Assembly: GCF_001632365.1 (NCBI RefSeq) | Contig: NW_024468525.1 | Coordinates: 552,951 to 616,950, forward strand | Source of the DNA: Laetiporus sulphureus 93-53 | Lineage: Eukaryota > Basidiomycota > Agaricomycetes > Polyporales > Laetiporaceae | Direction: 5' to 3' | DNA length: 64,000 nt | Shown here: positions 45,723-58,300 of the stretch, in pieces | Layout of the letters: each line of letters opens with the position of its first letter | Numbering within the stretch: position 1 is the first letter of the stretch | The notes under the pieces: generated by a model | The model's database searches: none | What the model was told of the DNA's origin: nothing | Seen by the model: the letters and a program-made list of their open reading frames with translations, nothing else | Made by a program: the position numbers and the translations under genes

Positions 45723-47040
45723 CGTTGCGTCGAAAACAAGCACGCAGAACCTGAACCAGGAGGAGAATTAGGCGGACATGAGAGTCGGAGGACAAGCCGT
45801 CAAAGCCGTGATGGAAGGACTGATGGACAGACTACATGAGGAGTTAGTGAGAGACGCCCAGTTATCATTCCCGGCGGAAGCGAGCCCCATCACGTAAATG
45901 AGCGGCCAACAATCTTGATCTGCAACGCTTGTGGCATCAACGGTATATGCGGTTGTAGAAAATTAATTGCAGTGCCAGCGAAGTGCAGGAAGAAGTCCAC
46001 TTGGCTCGGAGGAGAGAAACAAGGATCACCATTTTGGTAACCACGTGACCATGTCTTCCCGAGTGCTGTGCCACCAAGACTAAGTTGAGAAGTCAACGCT
46101 GTTGTAAATCGTCCCGTCTCCTGATTACGATTGTCGTCAATACTGCGTTTCGACGAGTCTGGTATCGCGGCGGCCGCGAACGTAGACGATGTGCGCTGCT
46201 GTGCGCCACCAACGGGTCGAGTCGCTGTCGAGCCTCCCCAGTCCCGAACTGACTGGCTGTATCTCGCCAGCGTCCCTCTGCAATAATACTCCAAGCAATT
46301 TTTATTCACATCCTTTCATTCAATATACTTGTCAGAACAGCTCCTAGTGGATACCAGGTTCAAGGATGCCGATTACGCACAAAACTTTGTGTATTCTTCT
46401 CTCATCGAGTGGCTGGAAGGCGAACAAGCATACTACGTGTTTAAAAGGATGGAAACACCCATACCGACTCGGGACGACTCGACAAGTGGTGTCGCGGTCA
46501 ATGACTAGTGACCAGCGGCTGATCAGAGATGTGACGCGCCGCTTTGCAAGTATATATACTGCAGGTAATCTCATCAACGTCCGCGATAATGAGTTCATTA
46601 ATCCAAATAGGCAACGCCAATCCAAGCAGCAGCTTGAAGAATTCAATGCATCGGGCAATACGTACATGACTAAAACTCAAAAGAAAGCCTGAATGCGATA
46701 ACGCCTTCCATCAACGCAAACAGACTCAGACGTTCAAATAAGTTGTTCTTCCTGAGAGGAGGATGGAGTGACGGTTGCCCGCGATCGTTGAGGACGAGAT
46801 CGATGAAAGAGCATAGGTGCGTGGGCCGGAGTTATGCGCGCGCCGTCCGGGATGATCTATCGGTATTTGTAAGTTGTCGATATTCGACAGTACGCAGACA
46901 CTCTGAAGATGACGTGAAAACGCAGTTGTGAGCCTATGGTAGTACAGCTTGACAAAGCAAAGAAACGGAACAACACGTATAATGCTACACACCACCTACC
47001 AAAAACAGACCGGAGCAAAGTAGTAACGAAGTGCTGTGGA
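45723..47040. other. Intergenic, no gene seen
   Basis: 1.3 kb between the oxygenase stop (-) and the coiled-coil gene start (-). A 108-codon forward ORF at 46366-46692 and a 139-codon reverse ORF at 45890-46309 have no family features. Confidence 0.45.
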
Positions 47041-48900
47041 CTACCCACAAAACACACCATGGAACCCGATCGGGAATACCGTGTCCATCTCCGCACGCGC
47101 CACCTCCCGCATCTTCCGTGCGTCCAGGATGACCAGCCGACTCTGCACCGCACGCTCGTCCAACACCACGGTCAGCAGCACGCCATCATCTTCGCCCTCC
47201 TCCCCCGGCGCTGCGCCAGGCCGCGGGACAAAGATCGGCTCGCTCGGCGTGCCATCCGGCACCTCCCAGACCTTCGTGCCTTCACCACCGGCAGCGCCGG
47301 CAGCCATGTCGAGCTTGATGAGCGCATCCGACAGAGTGTGGCGGCCGGGAATGTGCACCTTGTGGATTCCATACGCGAAGCGGTACGGCCGGTTCCGCAC
47401 GCGCGGCGCGACAACAGGCAGCTCGATGTTGCGCTCGATCGGGAAGGTATATTCGACCACCGCGTCTCGCGTGCCGGATTGCGGAGGAGAAGAAAGAGGC
47501 GCGGGTAGCCGGAAGCGCCGCGCACGGGCGTACGTGAATGGGGTAGTGAGCGCGCCGAGGTCGCGCAACGAGGCGTACTTGGTGAGCTCGATGATCGTGT
47601 TATTCGGGTAGACGCTCATGTCGATGACGACGTCGCCTGTGGCCGGATCGTCGAATGCGTTCAGGTGGTGGAAGCAGAAGAAGGGCTGGGTCTGTGAGGA
47701 TGTCAATCGGCTGTCTGGTATTAAGCGAAGCGGACACTCACCTTGTATATCGCGATAACACCGCCGTTCATGCGGTCAATGACGTAGATGAGCGTATCGG
47801 CGGTGGGATCCCAGTCGGTTGTGATGGACTGGGCGAGATTCTTGTTGAGGAGGATCGACATACCGTAGCTATTTATATAATCACAGCGCATTAGCAACCG
47901 AATATCGGCGCAGAATATCTCAAGGCCCGGGGGATGGACAGAATATATATCCAGGAGAAGGTATACAGAACATCTTTCAAGGAAGAAAAAATACAAAATA
48001 TGCTGTATCCCAAGGAAGGGATAAAAGAGAATCTCAAGGAAAAGGCAGAACTTACTGCTTGTAGTAGGCTTGCCAAACGCACAACACGATAAAGCGCTCT
48101 GTAATCGCAAACGAGTGAATGTACGCCGGCGGGGCATCCTTGATCTCTGCCAGGATATCAACTCCGCCGTCATGCCCACGGATACAGAAGACTTTATACG
48201 TCGGGAATCGGCCTGCAAACTTGCAAACAAAATTGTAAAAGTCCCCTGAGACGGCATCCCGACATGCATGTGCGGCAGCCAAGACACCATCCAAACGAGA
48301 ATCGAGCTGACTGTAGGTCACCTGCGCCAACGGGTCTAGTGTCTCAGGATCGAGGAGCTGCAACCTGTCTGAATCCGTCTTTGCGACGAGATATCGCGGT
48401 GTCATGGGCGATTTCGCAGCAGATGGGGAAAGAATCGGCAGACCCTTCGTGACTGCATTCCAGCCAGGCATGTCGGGCGTGAGGGTGACGTTGACGTTCC
48501 GCCCACTGGGTCCTAATGCCCCCGATGCTGCATCCCAGACGGAGAAAAATTTGCGGAAGAGGCTCTGGCATGGGTCACGCTGCTGACCAAAGGAGTACCC
48601 TGGAAATTCGCCAGTGTCAGCGATGTACCGCTCGACATCTTCGGCGCCCTTGCGGGAGCGGTAGGAGACGCGCTGCGTTTCGGAATGGATTTCGAAACGG
48701 TGGTGCATAGCAAGCCCGTCAAACCAGTGGTGAATATCGACGACCTTGGAGGGGTCCGCGGTCCTGGGAATGCGAGTAGTGCCCGGCCCTGTGCGATAGA
48801 GAATACCGCTCAGCCAGGACGGGATCTCACCGTGGACTTTGAGATCGACAGGCTCGCGCTGTTCTGTGGCATTTTCAAAACCAGGAGCACAGCTACTCAT
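47041..48900 (-). CDS. Carotenoid cleavage oxygenase next to a polyketide synthase
   Basis: A non-heme Fe(II) beta-propeller oxygenase that splits conjugated C=C bonds into aldehydes or ketones. Three exons, about 545 residues; ATG 48900 (MSSCAPGFENATEQ). The N-terminal propeller blade is 'GEIPSWLSGILYRTGPGT' with 'VVDIHHWFDGLAMHHRFEI'. All four iron ligands can be placed: His in 'DGVLAAAH', His in 'APPAYIHSFAITERFIVL', the first His of 'FFCFHHLNAFDD', and His in 'PIGFHGVF' at the very end. The first intron (47869-48055) is 187 nt, far longer than others here, and carries an A/T-rich tail. The stop comes only four residues after the last iron His. It lies 472 bp downstream of the PKS on the same strand. 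The substrate may be a carotenoid or, given its neighbour, the PKS polyene. Confidence 0.93.
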
Positions 48901-49372
48901 TATCGAACGAGCGTGAGAGCAGGCTAGACAAAAGTTCAGTGAGCAGAGCCGCGGAAGACACGACGAGATGGAAAGCCGGGCTCGCATAAGAACTCGAAGA
49001 GGTGAACTCGAAGAGGTGATGGCAGTTCGGAACACCTCGGAGGTTCTTAGCGCTGACCATGCTGAGTAGGCTCTCCCTACAACGTCGGCAGCGGTGAAAT
49101 GAATTTCTAAAGGGCATTTGGAACGGGAAACCGGAAATATTGTCCAATCCAAGCGGGGAGATCCCAGAGAGCGGTTAATGCACTATATACGTATGTATGG
49201 CCCTTACATTCGCGGAAGTGGCTCGGAGCCAGTCCGGATATCCGTCCGCATTATCTTGTACAAATCAATTTAAAGGGAACAGCCGTTAAGTAGTTGTGTG
49301 TAATAATACAAGCACATGGCAAAATTGACAGAGCGTAACGGTAAGACGCGCGGCAGCTACCATCCAAAATGA

Positions 49373-52300
49373 CTAACCCAACAGGTCATTTAAGGCCTCG
49401 CCGACACCAGAAACCGGATTCAAGAATCCGAAATGTGTGCCCGGGAACTCGTGCAAGTCCACCTTGTCCGTCCATTTGTCCAAATCAAATGCCTCCGATA
49501 CTCCCTGTGCGTGCGTATTTGTTCTGATGCCATTTCGCGCCTTCATCAGCACTGTGCGCTCGGCCGGCCACACTAACCCATCCAACGCCTCATCTCGTTC
49601 GCGTCGCTCCATTTCCATGCTTTCGCGGATGCCCATGAGCAGATGAGCAACATACGCCTGACAGAATCTCGCGACCCATTTGTTTCCCTTGTGCCTATGC
49701 TCAAAGTGTTCCTCGAACTGCGTGCGGACATCCTCTGCTCCGTCAATCGCTCCACTCGCCGCCATATCCTTCACGACCCGCATAATCTGAAAGCGCATCA
49801 GTATTTGCACGTTCTAAGAGCGTATTACGCTAGCACTCACGTTGTCCGCCATGGTCCCATCCATAATGATCTGACGCGTGTGCTCTCGCATCTCGGGCCG
49901 AAGGAATAGGGTGGGTGCGCCGTCCAACATGATCAGCGTCTCCACCGTCTCTCCGTCAGCGCGCAGCATTTGCGCCATCATGAGTGCCACCGCGGTGCCT
50001 GACGAGAAAAACACATTAGCTACGGAACCCAAAAGAAAATGAAACAATGAAGTTGAGCATCGCACCAAAAGAGAACCCGCCAACACGGTATGGCCCTGTG
50101 CATTGCTTCTGCTTGATCTTCCCTAGGTAGAATGTCGCCAGGCGCTGCAGGGTCCCCGTAAGGGGCGCCTCGGGCGTATCTTGCACTCCATATACAGGCA
50201 CTTGGATCTTCTGTGCAATCTTGCGCAAGACAAGGACACCGCCTCCTGCACCGTGAACGAGGAACACAGGCAAACCGTGTTTCGCATCATTGAGACGGAC
50301 AATCGTCTCATTCATGTCGTCCTCGATAGATGCTCCGTCAGCGGAGGAAGCTTCTTCTCCATGGGGGGTCGATCTTTGGGTCTCCAAGGCAGCCGCCTGC
50401 TCTGATTGCATCAATACTAACTTCTGCACTAAAACACGACAAAGAAGGTTAGACATAGCCCACTTGTGAAGCCACGATGCAGTAAGGCTTACCTGTCGTA
50501 TAGCCGCTGAGCAATTGAAGCTGAGTCACGTCTAGGTTGAACTCTGTTTTGAGGATTACCCTGAGACGCGCAGCGGTGAGAGAGTCAAGGCCATAGCCAG
50601 ATAGAGGAATTGTCTCTTCGATCTCATCCACGTGAAGCGAGAGGACCTTTGCACAGGCTGCTCGTATTGTTCCCTCATGCGATGTGCCCAATGCCATAGG
50701 TCCGTCCATACCTTTGGTAATCAAGTGACGTATGAGCGATTGAGTCCTCGCAGGGGCCAATCCAGCTAGTCGGGCAGAACATATCCCAATTCCTCAGCGT
50801 TGTGAAGAGAGTCAGAGGTGATTTACGTACATTCAAAAAGCATCTTCCAGTCCACTGCAGGAATATATACCGCATTGCGCGGTTTGGTGCCCAGAGACAA
50901 AATTGCGTCGATGCATTGGTGGACTACCTGTCTCGTACTGACACCGAAAGACTTGTACTGAAGTCTCGGTATTCAGCGACTAATCATATTCTCAACGCTA
51001 ACGCGAATTCTGCACATACCTTCTCTAGTGCGGCTTTCTGGGTGCCGGCAGGTCGCGTGCTACGTGCCAGAATGCCAGCATCAAGCTATAGTATAAACTA
51101 CTTAGAAAAGCTGTATGGCTGGAGAACAAGCGCACCTACAATCGGTGGCACAGCTATGGACACCGTGTTTGGAAGTCCAGCTCCGATCATTTCCATCTGA
51201 AACTGTGCAGCCGTATAGTTTGCTTGCCCTGATGCCCTCACGTCAGCGCTTGAATTGGTATGGCTAGTGCAGAATTTTACCTGCAGAGCCACCAAGAGCG
51301 GATATAGTACTCGTAAGCACAAGGAAGTCTAGTGATGCAGGGTCAACCGCCTCCAACATCACCTGCAGTCCCTTCACTTTGACATCATACACTAAAATTC
51401 GGACGGACATCAGTTGAGTTCCACAAGCAAGAGACGAGAAGCTTGCTCAATTTCCAGTCCTCCTCCGCCTTCAGGTTAACAAAGAGCCCATCATGCAACT
51501 TCACGGGAAGAAAGAAGACGCCAGCGACTGGGTGGTTGAGATTAGAAAACAGCTCCTTGGTCTTCTCTGCATCCAGACAGTCCACCGAAGCAATGTCCAC
51601 AGTGACACCGGGGAGTGCACGAAGGTAATCAACCATCCTTTTCTCCCGAATAAGCTCCACATTCTCGAAAGCCTGTTTCATAGCAAGGTACGATGTTAGC
51701 GTAAACCCACAATCCGTTATTTCACACACAACTCGCCTTTGTCCCAGATCTCGAGGTCAGAACAACATGTCTGGCTCCGTTCTCCACCAAACATCTGGCC
51801 ATACTGACGCCGAGCCCTCCGACGCCGCCGATCAGGACGTAAGATGCACGCGGATTGAAAGCGGCTGTCCCAGCGATCACGCCTCCTTTGGTGATCGGGA
51901 GTTCGGGATCAATGCTTTCCAGGCCCAGCAGAATGACGTTATTTGGCGGATCAGAGTGTGATTTTGCAACCGCAATTGAGAACTGGCTGAGATTAAAAAC
52001 CTCCACCGAAGTAAACAATGAATCACGGATAGCAGGAGGAACATCCTCCAAGCGCCGAAGGAGGAATTCATCTTCAACCAGATGAGTCCAGTCAACGGAG
52101 ACGTATCGCTGGCCACGACGAAGCCGGCGAGGCAGATCTCCGATTTGCACGAGGGTGCCACCCGCTGCCATTATCTGCATTGTCTCCATGCCCACGCTCG
52201 GATCGATGTCGAAGCTGACAACAAGATCCACTCCCTTCGGCGCCCACTTGCGTGCAGCCTCGACCCAGCTTTGGTAGTCGCTAGACGCGTACACCGGTCT

Positions 52301-55300
52301 GAGGCTGGAAAAAGATCGTGCGCTGTGAGGATCCGACACGTTTGTCAAGGTGACCAGGACTTCAAAGTTTGTAGCCTTGAGATACGAGTAGGTAGTGGTC
52401 GCAGCGGCCGAGCAGTCGCCAGCGTGCAGAATAACAAGACGCTGTCCGTTCGACGGAAGTGCCTTCATGATCACTGAAGACAAGAAGGCCAGACGCCCGA
52501 CCAACGCCGCAGCAACGGACAGAGACAGATCGTCCGAGATGACAGAGACTTGGGATCGAGGGCAGATGACGACACTCCCGCCGTGTCCAGACACTATGCC
52601 AAATACCCTGTATGTCCGTTGAACTCTGGCTCAGTTTCGCAATCAAAGATTTCCTTACCGTCTTCCGACGAGTTGGCATTCTTGCTTGAGACCTTCCCCG
52701 ACCGCAGTCACGACACCCGAGAATTCTGAACACCCAGCGAATATCGAGGAAATGGACACGAAAGAAACCGCCACTTCGACATCTCCAGGAAGTAGCTCTG
52801 GTGGATACTGTCGCCAAACTTGCGTTTCACTAAATTGGACTGCCTTCGATCCTCGAGGTTCGGTGATAGGGGACATTGGAGTTTCGACAACCCGAGGAAC
52901 ACTCATGGAACCCAATTCATCGATCATCAGCTCTGCATGCACCATCTTGAGAGGGATAAGTCTCTCATGGATGAACTCCTTTTGCCGAGATGAATCCCAT
53001 GAAGGGTGGAACAACACAGTGAAGATCTTCCAAGCGGAATATTCGTGGCAAAGTGTCCGAGACAGTCCCAGCAGGGCGGCATTGCTGGGCCTTGTATCTG
53101 TGTGGAGCCAAAGGGAGTAAGGTTCCGTCGAATCGAGGCTGGACAGGAATGTAACAAGATCAATTTCACCACCGGCATGGAAGTAGCGAACGATAGTGAA
53201 GTCGTCGTATTGGAAGCAAGACGAAATCTTCGATGATTCGTTCATCACGCGTGTCGAGAGAGAGGCTTGCGATATGAAGGCGATATGCCCGACACAATCG
53301 CTGATTGAAGAAAGGAGGATATGATCGTTGTAACCAGCTGATTGCAATGCAGCCGTCCAGTGTGTTAGCGACAGCCAGGAGCGAGTCGGTCCCTGACGTT
53401 CCTCATGGATTCCCACCCACCCATCGAAGCACCCGAAGACGAAGTTCATCCCTAGAGAGGCGGAAGTTAGACAAGTACGAAAGACAATGAATGCACCACC
53501 TTACATTTAGTACCAATCGCAGACGTTGCAAAAGAGTTGCCATCCAATTCGATCGCTGCAAGGTAACCACCGAGGACAAGCATATCCCGAAGGTTGGCAA
53601 GGGTCCCGCGAAGGTCAGAACTACCATGCAGGGCATTCAACGCTACAACAATATCGAAACTCGCGGGCTCGAGTGCTTGCTCTTCAACTGGGATAGTCGG
53701 GTCAAAGACTAGAGAGGTCATCGTCATCCACGGAGATTGCACAGTTGCCTTCTGAGCAAAGAGGATGTCGGTGTCGCTGCAGAAATAGTCGACGTAATAA
53801 CCAGGGCCCAGCGCAGCATCTACGAGTGCCTGGCCGAGAAGCTTCGTGAGACGGCCTTGTCGAGCACCAATCTCCAGGACGCGTATAACACGTTTTCCAG
53901 CGGTGATTGCGGCATTGACGAGGTCCACGAACTGCATCGCAAATTTGTCGAAGATTGAGCCTACGAAAGGTGGACTCTCGTAAGCCTGGTTTATGATATC
54001 ATCCTGCAGGAGCAGCTTCGACGCAGCTTGGGTTGAGGTCAATAGGTCTTAACCCAACTTTAGTAATTTGACTATAGCAGAACTAAAATTGCTTGCCTTT
54101 CTGACTCTCACCGACTCGGTGTGTCAACTGCAAGACATCTTTGAACTGAGTTTCCACAGACACGCCAATGCGAGGTGATACTGGGATATCAGAGCTGGCG
54201 TTGGCAATCAAATTCTTACACCAAGCCAGATAACGTTTGCTGTCAGCGCTCTCCGGGGTAAAGTCCTCCGGGACGCGACTACACAGCGTTCGCTCAGTCA
54301 GTCCTCCTTCCCAACAGAGGAACACACTAACGTCAATGTAGCGCTGGTATACGAGACAGCAAGTTCATCCAGGGTTCTTAAGAGTTCGACAGTGTCTGAT
54401 TCTGGGGTGGGTCCTTCCACGGCGATTAAGCCGCGTAGCTGTGTGGGTGGCAGAGCGTATGGTTGCCAATGTGTTGCGAACCGAGTAGAGGGCAAGAAAT
54501 CTTCTTGTGAGACCCATGTGAAACGGAGTCCTGCGTCCAGCTCGATATAAATTTTGGAGGGATATAACATCGTTACTGACGCTTACCTTCGACCGTGAAC
54601 AGAACAGACCCCTCATCATCCAAGATATATGCATTGACAATCCAATGGTGGGGCGTCCATTCAGCCATCACAGCGTATGCTCGGAATTCAGCAGGCAAGA
54701 CAAGGGGTTCGATGCTTCCGTCATTGCGGAAAGCCCTCTTTAGCGAGTAAGGCAACTGGAGGCAAAGACAAAACGTAAGTCGCCAACATCTTCCGACATG
54801 TGAATTCAAATAGCGAAAGGGACGCACAAAGATGCTTTCGTTCTGACTTCCGTCGTTCAACATTTTATAGACCTATAAGCCAAAAGTCAGCGAAAGGTTG
54901 AACGAAGAGCCACATCACTTGCCAAGGCCCAGCCGAGAGCCGACTTTCATAATGTTGATCAGATACAGAATAGCCCAGCACTTTATAAGACGGCGCACCT
55001 GAAAAACGCCATCTAGAATAGCGGGGTGCAGGTTATAGTCGGTCGCGTTCAGACCGTCAACATGGCCTCGAATCCAGGCGATGGCCTCTGTCTCATTCAT
55101 ACAGACCCTATTGATCCTCATGAACCTAACGTGACATTAGCGATGTAAGAGAGCTATGAGAGTACGACATACTCAGCGCCAAACTGAGCGTAATTCTCGA
55201 GTTGCTTGTACAATTCCTCTCCTGTATTTGTTCGATGACAGCGTTTAGTCACTGCATCGACATCAACATATGTTATGCTGTCAGGACTGAGCTTCGGTAC

Positions 55301-58300
55301 GCCATAACCCAATTTGCCGTGAGAGTGAACAGTGTCGAAGGGAGGTACGCTCCGCCGCACCCACTCCATGTCGCCTCCCATGGTCTGAAGCGCCGTTGAG
55401 GATTTCACGAACCATTCGGCCCCTTCTTTCGAGACTTCCAACGTGATGGGAGGCACGGATTCGTCGAGGATGCAAACAGCCTCAAACCTGCAGTCCCAGA
55501 CTTCGGTCGCCCCAGGAAATTCGAGGCCCATCTCGACGTATACAGAAGCTGGAATCAAATTCTGACACGAAAATAAGGTGCTAAACGATTAATAGAAAAG
55601 ACGGGACCCACAGAACGATCGATGACGTGATGCGACATCCACGGTTCTGGATTATAAGGGCCTACTCTGAGCCGGGTGGAATTGAGTGCCCTGCTAGCAG
55701 GAAGCAGCCACCTGTGATAAGATGCAGGCTGTGCCGCAGCATTCGCCAGTGGCCAGATCTTCTTGTTGAACGGATAGTCAATATCTGGTAATGTCTTCGA
55801 AGGGTATGCGTTGAGCATGGAGAAATCGATCTGCAAAGGGTTTTTGAGAAAAATCAAATACACTGACGCAGAGGCTGCAGTCTTACCGAGTTCACACCGA
55901 ACAGGAGCAAACGCCCGATGGTGTCCAAGATTGCATGCACTTCCGTCTTCGCACTCGCTCCAGCTTTGAGACGACGTGAGGAGGGCGGCCGGTACCCAGT
56001 TCCCACTGAGTCATGGGCGCCCAGACCTTTCATATACTACAGAGATGGTGAGTGTACAAGAAGCTCTGTTATGGATTACGTCGTACCTGAGACAAAACTG
56101 GATGAGGAGACACCTCAACGAACGTCGTCAGATCCCCATAGCGGTCGATGATCTTCGGAATGGCCGTGGAGAACAACACAGGTTGGCGAATATTCTTCCA
56201 TAGATAATCAACTGTATAGGGCTCAGATACGAACTCGGCAGTCACGGTGGACATGGTGGAGATCACTGGAAAGTGATCGCTGGCATGTTCAGAGAAGATG
56301 GCGGCGAGCTCCTTACGATACGCCTCCTCGCAAGGATTGACAAAGGGCGAATGCACGGCTGTGCTTACACGAAGCTTGCGGGCGGTGACGCCGTCAACCC
56401 ATCTATCGATGTAATTCGTCAACGCGTCCAAAAGTTCCTCGGGCCCCGATACGCCGATATCAGATGGACTGTTGAACGCAGCCAAGTGTAATTGCCCAGC
56501 TTTTCCACACTCGGTTCCTGCCAGAGAAAGTGCGGCATCCACATAGTCGCGGACTGCATCGGCGTCACAGCCAGATATGGCGACCATGGATCCTCCAGCG
56601 TTGTCGACTATCCCCAAGGCACGGCCACGCGCGACTGCAACCTTGACGGCCATCTAAACACAGGAACACCAGGAACATCATCCAGTGTACTTTAGAATGA
56701 TATAGATTTGTTTTTTTTTAATTTGAAGAAACACGCACTTCACGAGAGGCAGCACCAGAAGCATATAGAACGGCGGTTTCTCCCAAAGAATGTCCAACAA
56801 GGGCCGTAGGTCGAATACCGAGTGCGGTGAGCAAGTCAAACATCGCGATTTGGAAGAATGCGATGGAGACCGAAATAACCTCCGCAGGCCAAATGAGGCA
56901 GGTCTCGAGCGGTGACGGCTTGACGCTATCCTGCACGAACAACCCAGTCTTGTCCAAGAATGATTCTCCAACATAAGCTGTGTACACTTCGTCACATGCG
57001 AGAACACTCTCGCGGAATACGGGGTATGCAGCCATTAGTTCCCGTCCTTGGCGCCAATGCTGAGGTCCCTGGCCTGAGAAGCAGTACACCAAAGGATTGG
57101 GCCGTTTCCCGACAAGAGCGGGTTCCGGGAACGCGGCCGACTCCAGACTATCAGCGACTGCATATGTACGATATAACATCTGGCGAGCACGACGGCCAAG
57201 GTGCTCGCAGAGAACAGGGATATCAGCATTGTTATGTCGAGCCTTATACTCCCGTGATAGCGTATTGCATGATTTGGGAGTGAGAGCACCTATCGTCAAT
57301 GAGTGGAGATATTATCATATAAACATAGACAATTGACATACCCATGGTAAAAAGAAAGGGGCCCTTCATGGCACCGAAACCAGCAGTAGAACGGACAGGG
57401 CGCTTTTCATGCTCACGTAGAACAGTGTGTCCGCAGGATCCTGATGATGACGTACATGAAGTCTGAGGTTCAGGAGGAAGGAAACAATAGACAAACCTCC
57501 GAAACCGAAACTAGAAATGGATGCAATGAGACCCTGCTCGGGATCCGTTGCCACGAATTCCTCAGTTGCAACAGGGACACGCAAATTATACTTCTCGAAT
57601 TTGATCTTCTCCGAAGGCGTCTTGAAGTACCCGTTGGGCAAGAGCTCCTTGTGGCTCAGCATCAGCACAACCTGCGAAGGATATTTGAATATGGTCAGCC
57701 ACTACAGTTGCGAGGCAGACCTTCGTTAACGAGGTCATGTAGGCACTGGCATCGGCAGTCATCAGTAACCGCAGATAGAATCACAGTGGAATGGCTACTG
57801 TCGCATACCTAATTTCTCCGTGTCCAACATTACTCTTGACAGACCCAATAACAATTTCCCTTCCTTGTCTACCTTCTGAGAACACTTCACCTGCAAGGTT
57901 AGCCTCAAGGGAGTCGCCGACAACGGTTCCGGTCCCGTGCAACTCGACAAAGTCAGCCTGGTGCGGCTGGAGACCAGCATCTTTATATGCGAGACGAATC
58001 GCCTGAGCTTGAGCTTCAGGGTTAGGTGTTGTGAGCGAGCCCATGAGAGAACCGCAAGATGTCAACGCAGTCCCGACGAGCGTCGCATGGATCACGTCAT
58101 TGTCTCTGACGGCGAGGTCATGTCGTTTGATCACCACAGCTCCAGCTACACAGAAACAAGGGATCCCATTAAGTAAACCAAAGGGAACACGCAAACTAAA
58201 CACACCTGAGTCTGCACGAGCATAACCGTTCGCATCATTATCGAAGGACTTGCATATGCCGTCTGGGCTGAGGACGCCAAGCTGACTGAAAGCGACGGTA

